Part shown: positions 18,085 through 26,441 of the stretch, one piece after another
Position numbering within the stretch: the stretch's first letter is position 1
Layout: each line of letters opens with the position of its first letter
NCBI GenBank assembly: GCA_004017535.1
Contig: SAJS01000013.1
Coordinates: 5,878 to 69,877, forward strand
Length of the DNA stretch: 64,000 bases
Origin: Mesorhizobium sp.
GTDB lineage: Bacteria; Pseudomonadota; Alphaproteobacteria; Rhizobiales; Rhizobiaceae
Reading direction: 5' to 3'
Notes under the pieces: model-generated
The model's database searches: none
The model's input: only the letters and a program-made list of their open reading frames with translations
What the model was told of the DNA's origin: nothing
Position numbers and translations under genes: made by a program

Positions 18085-20031
18085 ATGCGCTTTCCGCCCG
18101 CCTTCCTCGACGAGATACGCGACCGCGTGCCGATTTCATCGGTGATCGGCGCGCGTGTCGCGTGGGACAGGAAGAAGACCAACGCGTCGCGCGGCGACTA
18201 TTGGGCCTGCTGCCCGTTCCACGGCGAGAAAAGCCCATCCTTCCATTGCGAGGACAAGAAGGGCCGCTACCACTGCTTCGGCTGCTCGGTGTCGGGCGAC
18301 CATTTCAAGTTCCTCACCGAGCTCGACGGCATGAGTTTCCCCGAGGCGGTCGAGAAGATCGCCGAAATGGCCGGCGTGCCGATGCCGGTGCGCGATGAAC
18401 GGGAAGAACGGCGCGAGAAGGAGCGCGCCAGCCTGACCGATGTCATGGAGATGGCGACCGCCTTCTTCCAGGAGCGACTGCAGGGAGCGGAAGGCGCTAA
18501 GGCACGCGCGTATTTGCGCGAGCGCGGACTGACGTCGGCGACGCAGCAATCGTTCCGGCTGGGCTACGCGCCCGACAGCCGCAATGCCTTGAAAGAGCAT
18601 CTCGCCGCCAAGGGCGTGCCGAAGGCTGATATCGAGGCCTGCGGGCTAGTGCGGCATGGCGACGATATTCCGGTTTCGTATGACTGGTTCCGCGACCGCA
18701 TCATGTTCCCGATCCCGGATTCGCGCGGCAAGATCATTGCCTTCGGCGGGCGGGCGCTGGCCCCCGATGCCTTGGCCAAATACATGAACTCGCCCGACAC
18801 CGAGCTCTTCCACAAGGGCAACGTGCTCTACAATTTCGCCCGCGCCCGCAAGGCTCTCGCCAAGGGCGGCACGGTGATCGCGGTCGAAGGCTATATGGAC
18901 GTGATTGCGCTGGCGCAGGCCGGCTTCGAGAATGCCGTGGCGCCGCTCGGCACGGCGCTCACCGAAAACCAGCTCGAGCTTTTGTGGCGCATGGCGCCCG
19001 AGCCGGTGCTTTGCTTCGACGGCGACAAGGCCGGATTGAAAGCGGCGTGGCGTGCCGCGGATCTGGCCCTGCCTTCGGTGCAGGCAGGACGCTCGGCGCG
19101 GTTTGCGCTGCTGCCGGAAGGCAAGGACCCGGACGACCTGGTCAAGGCCGAGGGGCCGGACGCGTTCCGGGCGGTGCTGGCGGAGGCGCGGCCGCTTGTC
19201 GATCTCCTATGGATGCGCGAGACCGCCGGCGGCGTCTTCGATACGCCGGAACGGCGCGCCGAGCTGGGAAAGACACTGCGCGAACTGACCAGCCGCATCC
19301 GCGACGAGAGCACGCGCTACCATTACCAGCAGGCTATGCGCGAACGGGAGCTGAGCTTCTTCGGCTCACAACGCAATGCTCGGCAGGGTCGCCAGGATGG
19401 CGGCCGGCCGGGAGCGCGCGGCCAAGGCAAGGCCGCGGCGCCCGGCGGGCAGTTCGCCAAGGGCGGAAGCGGCCGCATCGCGATCACCGAAAGCCTCGGC
19501 CAGTCGGCGCTGGTCAAGCGCACGGGCGAAGCCATGTCGGTGCGCGAGGCCACGATTATCGTTGCTCTGGTCAACCACCCGGCGCTGATCGACGAGAATT
19601 TCGCCCATGTCGAATTCCTAGACCTCGCCAATTCGGATCTGCGCAAACTGCACGCGGCCATCCTCGACGCCATGGCGCATGACGCGGCCGACGAGCGCGG
19701 CGCCGTCATCGCCACCATCGAGCGCGCCGGATGCGGCGGCATCTGGGAGCGGGCGGTGGAGCTGATCAAGCGGGCGCGGCAATGGCCGGCGCTCGAGACC
19801 GCCGCGCTCGACGACGCTCGCGACGCCTTCAACCAGGCGATGCACTTGCAGCGCAGCGCCCGCACCTTACATAGAGAGCTGAAACAGGCGCAGGCGGCGC
19901 TCGATGCAGACCCTTCGGACGAAAACTTCCGGCATCTCGTCGAGATTCAAGCGCAATTCAACGATGTGCAGGCAACGGAAGCGCTGATCGAAGGGTTCGG
20001 CGTTTCATCGGGCAGGGTTGGGCGCGTTTAG
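18085..20031 (+). CDS. dnaG: DNA primase DnaG
   Basis: 648 residues. The N-terminal CHC2 zinc-binding domain is intact (C43, H46, C64, C67 in CPFH and CFGC). The catalytic core contains FPIPDSRGKIIAFGGR and the TOPRIM motifs VIAVEGYMDVIAL and CFDGDKAG. A Gly/Arg/Gln-rich linker (about 428-465) separates the core from the C-terminal helicase-binding domain. The enzyme makes RNA primers for replication. The nearest GGAGGG is about 17 bp before the ATG, further than usual. rpoD follows after 429 bp, the macromolecular-synthesis arrangement. Confidence 0.97.
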   Translation: MRFPPAFLDEIRDRVPISSVIGARVAWDRKKTNASRGDYWACCPFHGEKSPSFHCEDKKGRYHCFGCSVSGDHFKFLTELDGMSFPEAVEKIAEMAGVPMPVRDEREERREKERASLTDVMEMATAFFQERLQGAEGAKARAYLRERGLTSATQQSFRLGYAPDSRNALKEHLAAKGVPKADIEACGLVRHGDDIPVSYDWFRDRIMFPIPDSRGKIIAFGGRALAPDALAKYMNSPDTELFHKGNVLYNFARARKALAKGGTVIAVEGYMDVIALAQAGFENAVAPLGTALTENQLELLWRMAPEPVLCFDGDKAGLKAAWRAADLALPSVQAGRSARFALLPEGKDPDDLVKAEGPDAFRAVLAEARPLVDLLWMRETAGGVFDTPERRAELGKTLRELTSRIRDESTRYHYQQAMRERELSFFGSQRNARQGRQDGGRPGARGQGKAAAPGGQFAKGGSGRIAITESLGQSALVKRTGEAMSVREATIIVALVNHPALIDENFAHVEFLDLANSDLRKLHAAILDAMAHDAADERGAVIATIERAGCGGIWERAVELIKRARQWPALETAALDDARDAFNQAMHLQRSARTLHRELKQAQAALDADPSDENFRHLVEIQAQFNDVQATEALIEGFGVSSGRVGRV

Positions 20032-20460
20032 GGCCGAACACCGCCCATTGGAAGTGAAGTGGAAATGCGCAGCGCGTCGAATCGACGCCTCTAAGTCGGG
20101 TAATTGATTCGCTTTTTTCATGCGAATCATGCCAGAGGCGCTTGACCTTCTGGCAGATTGGCGGAATCAGGACGATTCGAAACGTTAACCGTGCCCCGGC
20201 CTCGGCGGGAAATTTGAGCGATGTGAGGTGCCGGTGACGGCTGGACAGGCAAAATGCCTGCTCCAGATATCAGGGTTAATCTGGACTTAATGCATGTCGC
20301 CCAAAAGTGGAAACCGGTTTGGGGCAAACGAGATGCACAAAACAAAAGAGATGACGCGGTTGCCGGGCCGGTAAAAAGCATTCCGGTACGAGCACATCCG
20401 GCGTAACCGGTCCGACAGTTTACGCGGCCTCGATATTGGGCCGCTTGGAGACGACAAAGA
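20032..20460. other. dnaG-rpoD intergenic region with nested hairpins
   Basis: This 429-bp gap has no gene but is rich in structure. A hairpin GCGTCGA/TCGACGC (20074-20088) overlaps by three bases the foot of a second two-tier stem: outer arms CGCCTCT (20086-20092) and AGAGGCG (20134-20140), inner arms TGATTCGC (20105-20112) and GCGAATCA (20122-20129) around a T-rich loop. A copy of the dispersed repeat follows at 20291-20357. The first part may end dnaG transcripts or form an rpoD leader element; the rpoD promoter was not pinned down. Confidence 0.6.
20291..20357 (+). repeat. Dispersed intergenic repeat, copy 1 (partial)
   Basis: The element begins TGCATGTCGCCCAAAAGTGG and ends near GAGATGCA followed by an ACAAAA tract; arms TGCATGTCG and CGAGATGCA pair imperfectly. 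It matches copies at 41409 and 54849 over the first 46 bp but lacks their second hairpin. It lies about 105 bp before rpoD. Confidence 0.8.
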
Positions 20461-22488
20461 ATGGCGACAAAGGAAAAGGAAGAGGTCGAGACCGAACGCG
20501 AAGGCGCCACCGATGGCCCTCTGCTCGACCTTTCCGACGATGCTGTCAAGAAGATGATCAAGGCCGCGAAGAAACGCGGCTATGTCACGCTCGACGAATT
20601 AAACGCGGTGCTGCCCTCGGAAGAGACGGATCCGGACCGCATCGAAGACATCAATGCGATGCTCAGCGACATGGGCATCAACGTCGTCGAGGATGACGAG
20701 CAGGGCGAAGAGGCCGAGGCCGAGCCCGCCGGCGACAGCGAGGAAGACGCCAACGAGCTGGCCGAGCAGACCGGCACCGCCGTTGCCGCCACGACCACCA
20801 AGAAAGAGCCGACCGATCGCACCGACGATCCAGTGCGTATGTACCTGCGCGAGATGGGCTCGGTCGAGCTTCTGTCGCGTGAGGGCGAAATCGCCATCGC
20901 CAAGCGTATCGAGGCCGGCCGCGAAACGATGATCGCGGGTCTGTGCGAGAGCCCGCTGACCTTCCAAGCAATCATCATCTGGCGCGACGAGCTCAACGAA
21001 TCGAAGATCCTGCTGCGCGAGATCATCGATCTGGAGGCGACCTATGCCGGCCCCGAGGCCAAGCAGGCGCCGGTGGTCGAGCGCGTCGAGGAAGCGGCCA
21101 AGCCCGAAGAGAAGCCGCGCGGCCGCGCGGCGGCGCGCGAGGAAGAAGACGACATCACCAATGTCGGCGGCGACACGCGCGGGCTGGAGGAAGAGGAAGA
21201 CGACGAGGACGAGGCCAGCCTGTCGCTGGCCGCGATGGAAGCGGAACTGCGCCCGCAGGTGATGGAGACGCTCGACGTCATCGCCGATACCTACAAGAAG
21301 CTGCGCAAGCTGCAGGACCAGCAGGTCGAGAATCGTCTCGCCGCCGCCGGCACGCTGTCGCCCAGCCAGGATCGCCGCCTGAAGGAACTGAAGGACCAGC
21401 TGATCAAGGCGGTGAAGTCGCTGTCGCTCAATGCCGCGCGCATCGAGGCGCTGGTCGAGCAGCTCTACGACATCAACAAGCGCCTGGTGCAGAACGAGGG
21501 CAAGCTTCTGCGGCTCGCCGAGAGCTATGGCGTGCGCCGCGAGGAATTCCTCAAGGAGTATCAGGGCTCGGAGCTCGATCCGAACTGGACCCGCTCGATC
21601 GCCAATCTGACCTCGCGCGGCTGGAAGGAATTCACCAAGAACGAGAAGGACACGATCAAGGAGCTGCGCGCCGAGATCCAAAACCTCGCCACCGAAACGG
21701 CGATCTCGATCCTGGAATTCCGCAAGATCGTGAACCAGGTGCAGAAGGGCGAGCGGGAGGCCGCGATCGCCAAGAAGGAAATGGTCGAGGCAAACCTGCG
21801 TCTCGTCATCTCCATCGCCAAGAAATACACCAACCGCGGCCTGCAGTTCCTGGATCTCATCCAGGAAGGCAATATCGGCCTGATGAAGGCGGTCGATAAG
21901 TTCGAATACCGCCGCGGATACAAGTTCTCGACCTACGCCACCTGGTGGATCCGGCAGGCCATCACCCGCTCGATCGCCGACCAGGCGCGCACCATCCGCA
22001 TTCCGGTGCACATGATCGAGACGATCAACAAGATCGTGCGCACCTCGCGCCAGATGCTGCACGAGATCGGCCGCGAGCCGACCCCGGAGGAACTGGCGGA
22101 AAAGCTCGCCATGCCGCTGGAAAAGGTGCGCAAGGTCCTGAAGATCGCCAAGGAGCCGATCTCGCTCGAAACGCCTGTCGGCGACGAGGAGGATTCGCAT
22201 CTCGGCGACTTCATCGAGGACAAGATGGCGATCCTGCCGATCGACGCGGCGATCCAGGCCAACCTGCGCGAGACGACGACGCGGGTGCTTGCCTCGCTGA
22301 CGCCGCGTGAGGAACGCGTGTTGCGTATGCGCTTCGGCATCGGCATGAACACCGACCACACGCTGGAGGAAGTCGGCCAGCAATTTTCGGTGACGCGCGA
22401 GCGCATCCGCCAGATCGAAGCCAAGGCGCTGCGCAAGCTCAAGCATCCGAGCCGGTCACGGAAGCTGAGAAGCTTCCTGGATAGCTGA
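20461..22488 (+). CDS. rpoD: RNA polymerase primary sigma factor RpoD
   Basis: 675 residues with the full group 1 sigma-70 layout. Region 1.1 is at the N-terminus, followed by an acidic insertion typical of alphaproteobacterial RpoD (Glu-rich stretches near 75-100 and 215-260). Then come region 1.2 ([21 protein letters not shown]), region 2 ([11 protein letters not shown]...[17 protein letters not shown] and the -10-binding [10 protein letters not shown]), region 3 ([19 protein letters not shown]) and region 4 ([30 protein letters not shown]). It directs housekeeping transcription. A strong hairpin follows the stop codon. Confidence 0.98.
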   Translation: MATKEKEEVETEREGATDGPLLDLSDDAVKKMIKAAKKRGYVTLDELNAVLPSEETDPDRIEDINAMLSDMGINVVEDDEQGEEAEAEPAGDSEEDANELAEQTGTAVAATTTKKEPTDRTDDPVRMYLREMGSVELLSREGEIAIAKRIEAGRETMIAGLCESPLTFQAIIIWRDELNESKILLREIIDLEATYAGPEAKQAPVVERVEEAAKPEEKPRGRAAAREEEDDITNVGGDTRGLEEEEDDEDEASLSLAAMEAELRPQVMETLDVIADTYKKLRKLQDQQVENRLAAAGTLSPSQDRRLKELKDQLIKAVKSLSLNAARIEALVEQLYDINKRLVQNEGKLLRLAESYGVRREEFLKEYQGSELDPNWTRSIANLTSRGWKEFTKNEKDTIKELRAEIQNLATETAISILEFRKIVNQVQKGEREAAIAKKEMVEANLRLVISIAKKYTNRGLQFLDLIQEGNIGLMKAVDKFEYRRGYKFSTYATWWIRQAITRSIADQARTIRIPVHMIETINKIVRTSRQMLHEIGREPTPEELAEKLAMPLEKVRKVLKIAKEPISLETPVGDEEDSHLGDFIEDKMAILPIDAAIQANLRETTTRVLASLTPREERVLRMRFGIGMNTDHTLEEVGQQFSVTRERIRQIEAKALRKLKHPSRSRKLRSFLDS

Positions 22489-22509
22489 TCCGCGGGTCAG
22501 ACAAGCAAT

Positions 22510-22536
22510 CCAAAGGGCGCCTCGGGCGCCCTTTGG
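22510..22536 (+). terminator. Terminator hairpin after rpoD
   Basis: Arms CCAAAGGGCGCC (22510-22521) and GGCGCCCTTTGG (22525-22536) pair perfectly over 12 bp with a 3-nt loop. The following CGTTTCC is only a weak T tract, so it may work with Rho or mainly stabilise the 3' end. Confidence 0.75.
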
Positions 22537-22638
22537 CGTTTCCGGCGCCTTTCATGCCCTTGCCGCATATGCCCGGCAGGAGGATAATTACGTGGTCGGA
22601 TGCATTTGTGGGCGACAAGCCGGATGCCCGCCCCGGCG

Positions 22639-22655
22639 CTGGCCGTAACGGCCAG
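22639..22655. promoter_or_regulatory. Palindrome upstream of the GYD gene
   Basis: CTGGCCGT (22639-22646) and ACGGCCAG (22648-22655) form a perfect 8-bp dyad with a 1-bp centre, about 36 bp before the GYD start codon. The position fits an operator or a leader hairpin; no regulator is adjacent to suggest which. Confidence 0.35.
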
Positions 22656-22690
22656 GCGCCCGCACCGTGGCTCCCGGTGGGAGGTGTGCC

Positions 22691-22984
22691 ATGACAACCT
22701 ACATCGTGCTTATCAACTGGACCGAGTTGGGCGCCAGGAATGTGCGGGACTCGCCGAAGCGGCTCGATGCCGCCAAGAAGCTGCTGGGCGAAATGGGCGG
22801 ATCTTTCAAGGCATTCTACCTGACCATGGGTGAATGCGACATGGTCGCCATCGTCGAGGCGCCGGACGATGCGGTGCTCGCCCGATTCGCGCTGATGCTA
22901 TCGTCTGGCGGGAGCGTCAGGACTCGGACGATGAAGGCGTTCCCGGAATTCGCCTATCGCGAGATCATCAGTTCGCTCGGGTAG
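22691..22984 (+). CDS. GYD domain-containing protein
   Basis: 97 residues starting MTTYIVLINWTELGARNVRD and containing KAFYLTMGECDMVAIVEAPDD, the pattern of the GYD family (PF08734), small ferredoxin-like alpha/beta proteins of unknown function that are common in Rhizobiales. A GGGAGGTG ribosome-binding site precedes the ATG. The gene stands alone between rpoD and the DUF393 gene. Confidence 0.88.
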   Translation: MTTYIVLINWTELGARNVRDSPKRLDAAKKLLGEMGGSFKAFYLTMGECDMVAIVEAPDDAVLARFALMLSSGGSVRTRTMKAFPEFAYREIISSLG

Positions 22985-23047
22985 GCGGCTGAAGCCTGGA
23001 TCGGCACGGCTGTTGCGTAGCCGCGCCGCATTCCCGATAGTTGCGCC

Positions 23048-23428
23048 ATGCCCAAGCCGCTGCTGACCGTCTGGTACAACACGCGCTGTCCCGTCTGCGA
23101 CGCCGGCATCAACCGCCAGAAGCGGCGGGTGGTCGAAGCGGTCAAGGCCGGCCGCGTTGCATTCCGCGACATCAATTTCGAACCTGAAGCCCTTTCGGCC
23201 TTCGGCGCCTCGCTCGAGGATATCCGCCGGCGCCTGCACGCGACCGATGTCGAGGGACGACTGCTGGTCGGCGCCGACGTGGCGATCGCGGTCTGGCGGC
23301 TTACGCCGGGCGAGGGGTGGCTGGCGAGCTTGTTCGGCAACGTGGCAACGCTGCCGCTGACGCGCATCGCCTATGACCGTTTCGCGGACCTTCTCTACGC
23401 CTGGAACCGTCGCAAGGGCCGCTGGTAG
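23048..23428 (+). CDS. DCC1-like (DUF393) thiol-disulfide oxidoreductase family protein
   Basis: 126 residues. The N-terminal VWYNTRCPVCDAGI contains the C-P-V-C redox motif of the DCC/DUF393 family, and the C-terminal FADLLYAWNRRKGRW is typical. The family has a thioredoxin-like fold and is predicted to handle disulfides; no substrate is known. It is 63 bp after the GYD gene and may be cotranscribed. Confidence 0.87.
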   Translation: MPKPLLTVWYNTRCPVCDAGINRQKRRVVEAVKAGRVAFRDINFEPEALSAFGASLEDIRRRLHATDVEGRLLVGADVAIAVWRLTPGEGWLASLFGNVATLPLTRIAYDRFADLLYAWNRRKGRW

Positions 23429-23458
23429 GCGGAACGCCAAAGGCTTGGCGCCTCCTGC

Positions 23459-23527
23459 GATACATCGTAAGATATATCTTGACTCGACGAGGAGTGTGCC
23501 TTACTTAGATGTATCGTAAGATATAAC
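23459..23527. promoter_or_regulatory. Duplicated PadR operator flanking the padR-type promoter
   Basis: Two 20-bp near-palindromes, GATACATCGTAAGATATATC (23459-23478) and GATGTATCGTAAGATATAAC (23508-23527), share ATCGTAAGATATA and lie 49 bp centre to centre. Between them, TTGACT (23479-23484) and TACTTA (23502-23507) with 17-bp spacing look like the promoter. The second copy ends 14 bp before the PadR start codon. PadR proteins often bind such ATCGTAAGAT sites, so repression of their own gene is likely. Confidence 0.7.
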
Positions 23528-23541
23528 TTGAGGAGCAATTC

Positions 23542-24207
23542 ATGCACCAGCACGATCATTTCGGACACAATCATTTCGGCGAGCGCATGTTCATGCGCAT
23601 GGCCGGAAAATTCGGCGGCAGAGGGGGCGGCGGCTTCGGCCCGTTCGGCGGCAGGGGCGGCGGACGCGGCGGCCCGGGCGACATGTTCCGCGCCGGCCGG
23701 ATGCTCGCCGACGGCGATCTCAAGCTGATCACGCTGTCGCTGCTGGCCGCTGCGCCGCGCCACGGCTACGACATCATCAAGGCGCTGGAAGAGCGTACCA
23801 GCGGCGTCTACAGCCCGAGCCCGGGCGTGGTCTATCCGACGCTGACCTTCCTGGAAGAGGCCGGCTACGCGGTGTCGTCCAGCGAAGGCAACAAGAAGGT
23901 GTTTTCGATCACCGAGGCCGGCAGGGCGCATCTCGAGGAGAACCGCGAGATGATCGAGAGCGTGCTCGACCATCTCGAGCGCTTCGGCCGCAAGATGGCC
24001 GCAGCGCGCGAATGGTTCGGCTGGGGCGACGACAAGGACGAGGGGCGCCGCGGCCGCTCGGAAAAACGCGACCAGTTCCGCGCGCTCCGACATCGTCTGC
24101 GCGCCGCGCTCGGCGACATCGCCGACGCGCCGGAAGACAAGCAGGCCGAGGCGATCAGCATCCTGGAAGACGCCGCCGAAGCGATCGAGGCGCTGGCGCG
24201 GCGCTAA
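23542..24207 (+). CDS. PadR-family transcriptional regulator with Gly/His-rich N-terminus
   Basis: 221 residues. The first about 50 residues are unusual: a His/Phe-rich start (HQHDHFGHNHFGERM) then a Gly/Arg-rich stretch. The PadR winged HTH follows (about 52-130: RHGYDIIKALEERTSGVYSPSPGVVYPTL is spread over this part), then a C-terminal helical dimerisation domain with an Asp/Glu/Arg-rich patch. The His-rich segment could bind metal, as suggested for several PadR proteins of this type. GAGGAG precedes the ATG. The duplicated operator indicates autoregulation; no efflux gene is next to it. Confidence 0.9.
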   Translation: MHQHDHFGHNHFGERMFMRMAGKFGGRGGGGFGPFGGRGGGRGGPGDMFRAGRMLADGDLKLITLSLLAAAPRHGYDIIKALEERTSGVYSPSPGVVYPTLTFLEEAGYAVSSSEGNKKVFSITEAGRAHLEENREMIESVLDHLERFGRKMAAAREWFGWGDDKDEGRRGRSEKRDQFRALRHRLRAALGDIADAPEDKQAEAISILEDAAEAIEALARR

Positions 24208-24227
24208 GCTCTTTCACAAGGAAAGCC

Positions 24228-24254
24228 AAAAGCCCGGAGCGATCCGGGCTTTTT
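24228..24254 (+). terminator. Rho-independent terminator after the PadR gene
   Basis: AAAAGCCCGGA (24228-24238), loop GCGA, then TCCGGGCTTTTT (24243-24254): a perfect GC-rich stem followed by five Ts. It lies between the PadR gene and the convergent small membrane-protein gene and may serve both. Confidence 0.92.
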
Positions 24255-24284
24255 GCATTCAGTCAGCGATCAACAGGGCAAGGA

Positions 24285-24540
24285 CTATTCCTTGCCGACA
24301 TATTCGCGGATCAGCTTGTCGTTGCGCGCCTTCTCGATCTTGGCGGTGGTCTCGGCTGCGATCCGCTCGTCGGTGCGGTATTTGACCAGGTTCACCAGGC
24401 TGCCGGTGAGCAAGAGGATGCCCATCGCCCAATAGCCCTTGGTCGAAAGGTCGACCGGCGCCAGCCACAGCGACAGGCCGAGCATGAAATAGGCGGCGCC
24501 CACCGACACGGTGTTGAACACAGGTCTGATTGCCGTTCAT
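24285..24540 (-). pseudogene. YiaA/YiaB-type two-helix inner membrane protein, possibly frameshifted near its start
   Basis: The main frame from 24521 down to 24285 (78 residues, GTG start) encodes two hydrophobic helices and a charged tail, with the LWLAPVDLSTKGYWAMGILLLTGSL pattern of YiaAB two-helix proteins spread over them. The only good start (ATG at 24540, with AAGGAG 8-9 bp upstream) is in another frame: after six codons (MNGNQT) one extra base shifts it away from the conserved frame. Either the gene carries a 1-bp frameshift, there is a sequence error, or the GTG is used without a ribosome-binding site. Confidence 0.6.
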
Positions 24541-24583
24541 CGTATTGCTCCTTGGAATTTGATCTGCTTTTCGGAAAGCGGGT

Positions 24584-25315
24584 TCAGTTCAGGGATTTGA
24601 GGCGCGCCAGGACGTCCTCGGCGCGCACCTTGGTGGCCGGTCCATGGCCTGCCTCGGCGAGGCGCTCGCGGATCGCCTCGTGGCGCAACTCGCCATCGAT
24701 CTCGTCGAGAATGCCGGCCTCGTCGAACGGGTCACTGCTGTCCTTGATGCGGGCTAGCAGTTCCTCCGCTTCGTTGATGCTCGCCGCGCGGCCGATCGAT
24801 CGGTTGAGGCGCGACTGGGCCTTGCGCTCGGCGTCGATCGCCCGGGCCGCGATCATGCCCTGGTTGAGGCCGATGATGCGGCGATGCGCCTGTTCGACGG
24901 ACAGGCGCATCCGCAAGGTCTTCTCGCCGAGGCTCTTCACGGTGGCGCGGCGGACCTCGCGCTCATTCTCGAGCTCGGCGATCGCGGAGGCGCCACCTTC
25001 GGCAAGCGCCTGGTTGTTGGCCGAAAGCGCGCTCAGCGTGCGGGTTTCCAGATCGGCGATGCGGCGGTCAAGCTGGTCGAGGCTGGTCTGCTCGGCACGC
25101 TGGCGCACAATCAGCGAGGCGAGCGTCTGCTTTGCGGCGGCGAGGCCCGCCTCCGCGTCGCGGATGCGCTGCGCCAGAAGATCGACGGCGAAACGGTCCT
25201 TCAGATTGTCCTCGGCCCGGGCGCTGGCGCCGTCCAGCAATGTCTTGATCAGGCTAAGCGTTGAGTCTTCTCCCTGTTGGTGTGAACGTTGTTCACGAAG
25301 CCAGGAAATGAACAT
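24584..25315 (-). CDS. PspA/IM30 family protein
   Basis: 243 residues, almost entirely helical and rich in Ala, Arg, Glu and Leu, with long heptad-like stretches (about 35-190) as in PspA/Vipp1 membrane-stress proteins; SLIKTLLDGASARAEDNL is a typical amphipathic N-terminal start. The ATG at 25315 lies inside an operator palindrome, so the true start may be lower, near the GGGAGAAG at about 25267-25274, where only non-standard codons are available. Divergent from a TetR gene, followed by the YiaA-like membrane gene; a membrane-stress module is likely. Confidence 0.78.
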   Translation of the reverse strand: MFISWLREQRSHQQGEDSTLSLIKTLLDGASARAEDNLKDRFAVDLLAQRIRDAEAGLAAAKQTLASLIVRQRAEQTSLDQLDRRIADLETRTLSALSANNQALAEGGASAIAELENEREVRRATVKSLGEKTLRMRLSVEQAHRRIIGLNQGMIAARAIDAERKAQSRLNRSIGRAASINEAEELLARIKDSSDPFDEAGILDEIDGELRHEAIRERLAEAGHGPATKVRAEDVLARLKSLN

Positions 25316-25345
25316 TGTTCAAGAACGATTTTGAACGCTGTTCAT
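25282..25345. promoter_or_regulatory. Three TGAAC-N3-GTTCA operator palindromes between pspA-like and tetR-like genes
   Basis: Three 15-bp dyads occur in 64 bp: GTGAACGTTGTTCAC (25282-25296), ATGAACATTGTTCAA (25308-25322) and TTGAACGCTGTTCAT (25331-25345). All share TGAAC-N3-GTTCA, with centres 26 and 23 bp apart. They fill the region between the divergent PspA-like and TetR-like genes, the expected place for TetR-family binding. Confidence 0.8.
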
Positions 25346-25357
25346 GAGACGTCGGGC

Positions 25358-26065
25358 ATGGTAAACGCAGGCAAACAGACTGAACGTGGCAGGCCGGCCA
25401 CCGACAGAGCGACAGGAAAGAGCATGGCGCTGGACAAGGAAGAAATGAGCGAGAAGGTGCTCGCCATCGCCGAGGCGCTGCTCAATGAGGGCGGCGCCGA
25501 GAACCTGAAAGCGCGCACCATAGCCGAGCAGGCCGGCATTTCGGTTGGGTCGGTCTACAACCTCTTTGCCGATCTCGACGAGGTGCATCGTGCCGTCAAC
25601 ATGCGGCTGCTCGATCGGCTCGGCGCGACAGGCCTCGCGGCCATGGCCGATCTCGAAAGGCAAGGGGTGACCGATGTCCAGCACCGCATCCTAGCCATGG
25701 CGGCGGCCTATGTGAGCTTCGTCGAGGCGCATCCCGGCAGCTGGCCGGCGGTGCTTGCCTTCAACCGCCGCCGCGCGACGCGGCCCGGCCCCGATGCCTA
25801 TGACGCCCTGCTCGACGCGCTCTTCGACATTGTCGCCGGCGTGCTCAAAGCAGGCGATTTCGGCCTTGACGACGACCGCCGCGCGCTTGCGGCGCGGACC
25901 TTGTGGTCAAGCGTGCACGGCATCGTGACCAGCGGCTATGTGGCAAATTCCAACAGCCGGCAGGCCGAGGAGATCTGGCATCAGATCGAACTGCTGGTCG
26001 GCGTTTTCGTCAAGGGACTGGAACATGGCGGCGCATTCGCGCATGCTGAGACAAAGTCTGATTAA
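25358..26065 (+). CDS. TetR/AcrR-family transcriptional regulator
   Basis: 235 residues. The N-terminal TetR HTH (about 28-75) contains NLKARTIAEQAGISVGSVYNLF, the most conserved part of the family; the C-terminal ligand domain includes an RTLWSSVHGIV segment, as in the WHG-domain TetR group. The ATG at 25358 follows the third operator palindrome; upstream in-frame codons would lie within the operators. It probably represses itself and the divergent PspA-like gene until an inducer binds. Confidence 0.87.
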   Translation: MVNAGKQTERGRPATDRATGKSMALDKEEMSEKVLAIAEALLNEGGAENLKARTIAEQAGISVGSVYNLFADLDEVHRAVNMRLLDRLGATGLAAMADLERQGVTDVQHRILAMAAAYVSFVEAHPGSWPAVLAFNRRRATRPGPDAYDALLDALFDIVAGVLKAGDFGLDDDRRALAARTLWSSVHGIVTSGYVANSNSRQAEEIWHQIELLVGVFVKGLEHGGAFAHAETKSD

Positions 26066-26113
26066 ACAGGGCGCTGCGGATTTTCGACGCCCGCGTAAAT
26101 GGAGTTTTATAAA

Positions 26114-26407
26114 ATGTCTTTCCTGAAAAAGCTTTTCGGCGGCGGCAGCAATGAGGCACCGGAGGCCGGCAGCGCCAAGCCGGCCAAGCAGGTCGAGCAC
26201 AAGGGCTTCCTGATCAGCGCGACGCCCTACAAGGCCGAGGGCCAATACCAGACCTGCGGCGTCGTCTCGAAGGAAGTGGACGGCGTGCTGAAGGAGCACC
26301 GCTTCATCCGAGCCGACCGCTTCGCCGGGCTGGACGACGCCGTCGACATCTCGATCAAGAAGGGCATCCAGCTGGTCGACGAGCAAGGCGAGAGGATGTT
26401 CGGCTAG
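26114..26407 (+). CDS. HlyU-family protein
   Basis: 97 residues: a short basic amphipathic start (MSFLKKLFGGG), a variable linker, then KGFLISATPYKAEGQYQTCGVVSKEV and HRFIRADRF, the PF10115 HlyU domain. The family was named after a Vibrio regulator but has no HTH and its role is unclear. GGAG lies 8-9 bp before the chosen ATG; another ATG at 26099 is less well placed. It follows the TetR gene by 48 bp and may be cotranscribed. Confidence 0.85.
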   Translation: MSFLKKLFGGGSNEAPEAGSAKPAKQVEHKGFLISATPYKAEGQYQTCGVVSKEVDGVLKEHRFIRADRFAGLDDAVDISIKKGIQLVDEQGERMFG

Positions 26408-26441
26408 CGGCACCTCGATTGCGCCGGCCAGCTTCTCTCGG

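Noticed and set aside
20599-22446. A 615-codon open frame antisense to rpoD
   Set aside because: The sense strand encodes an undoubted RpoD; long antisense frames arise easily in GC-rich genes with strong third-position GC. The translated product is not like any protein family.
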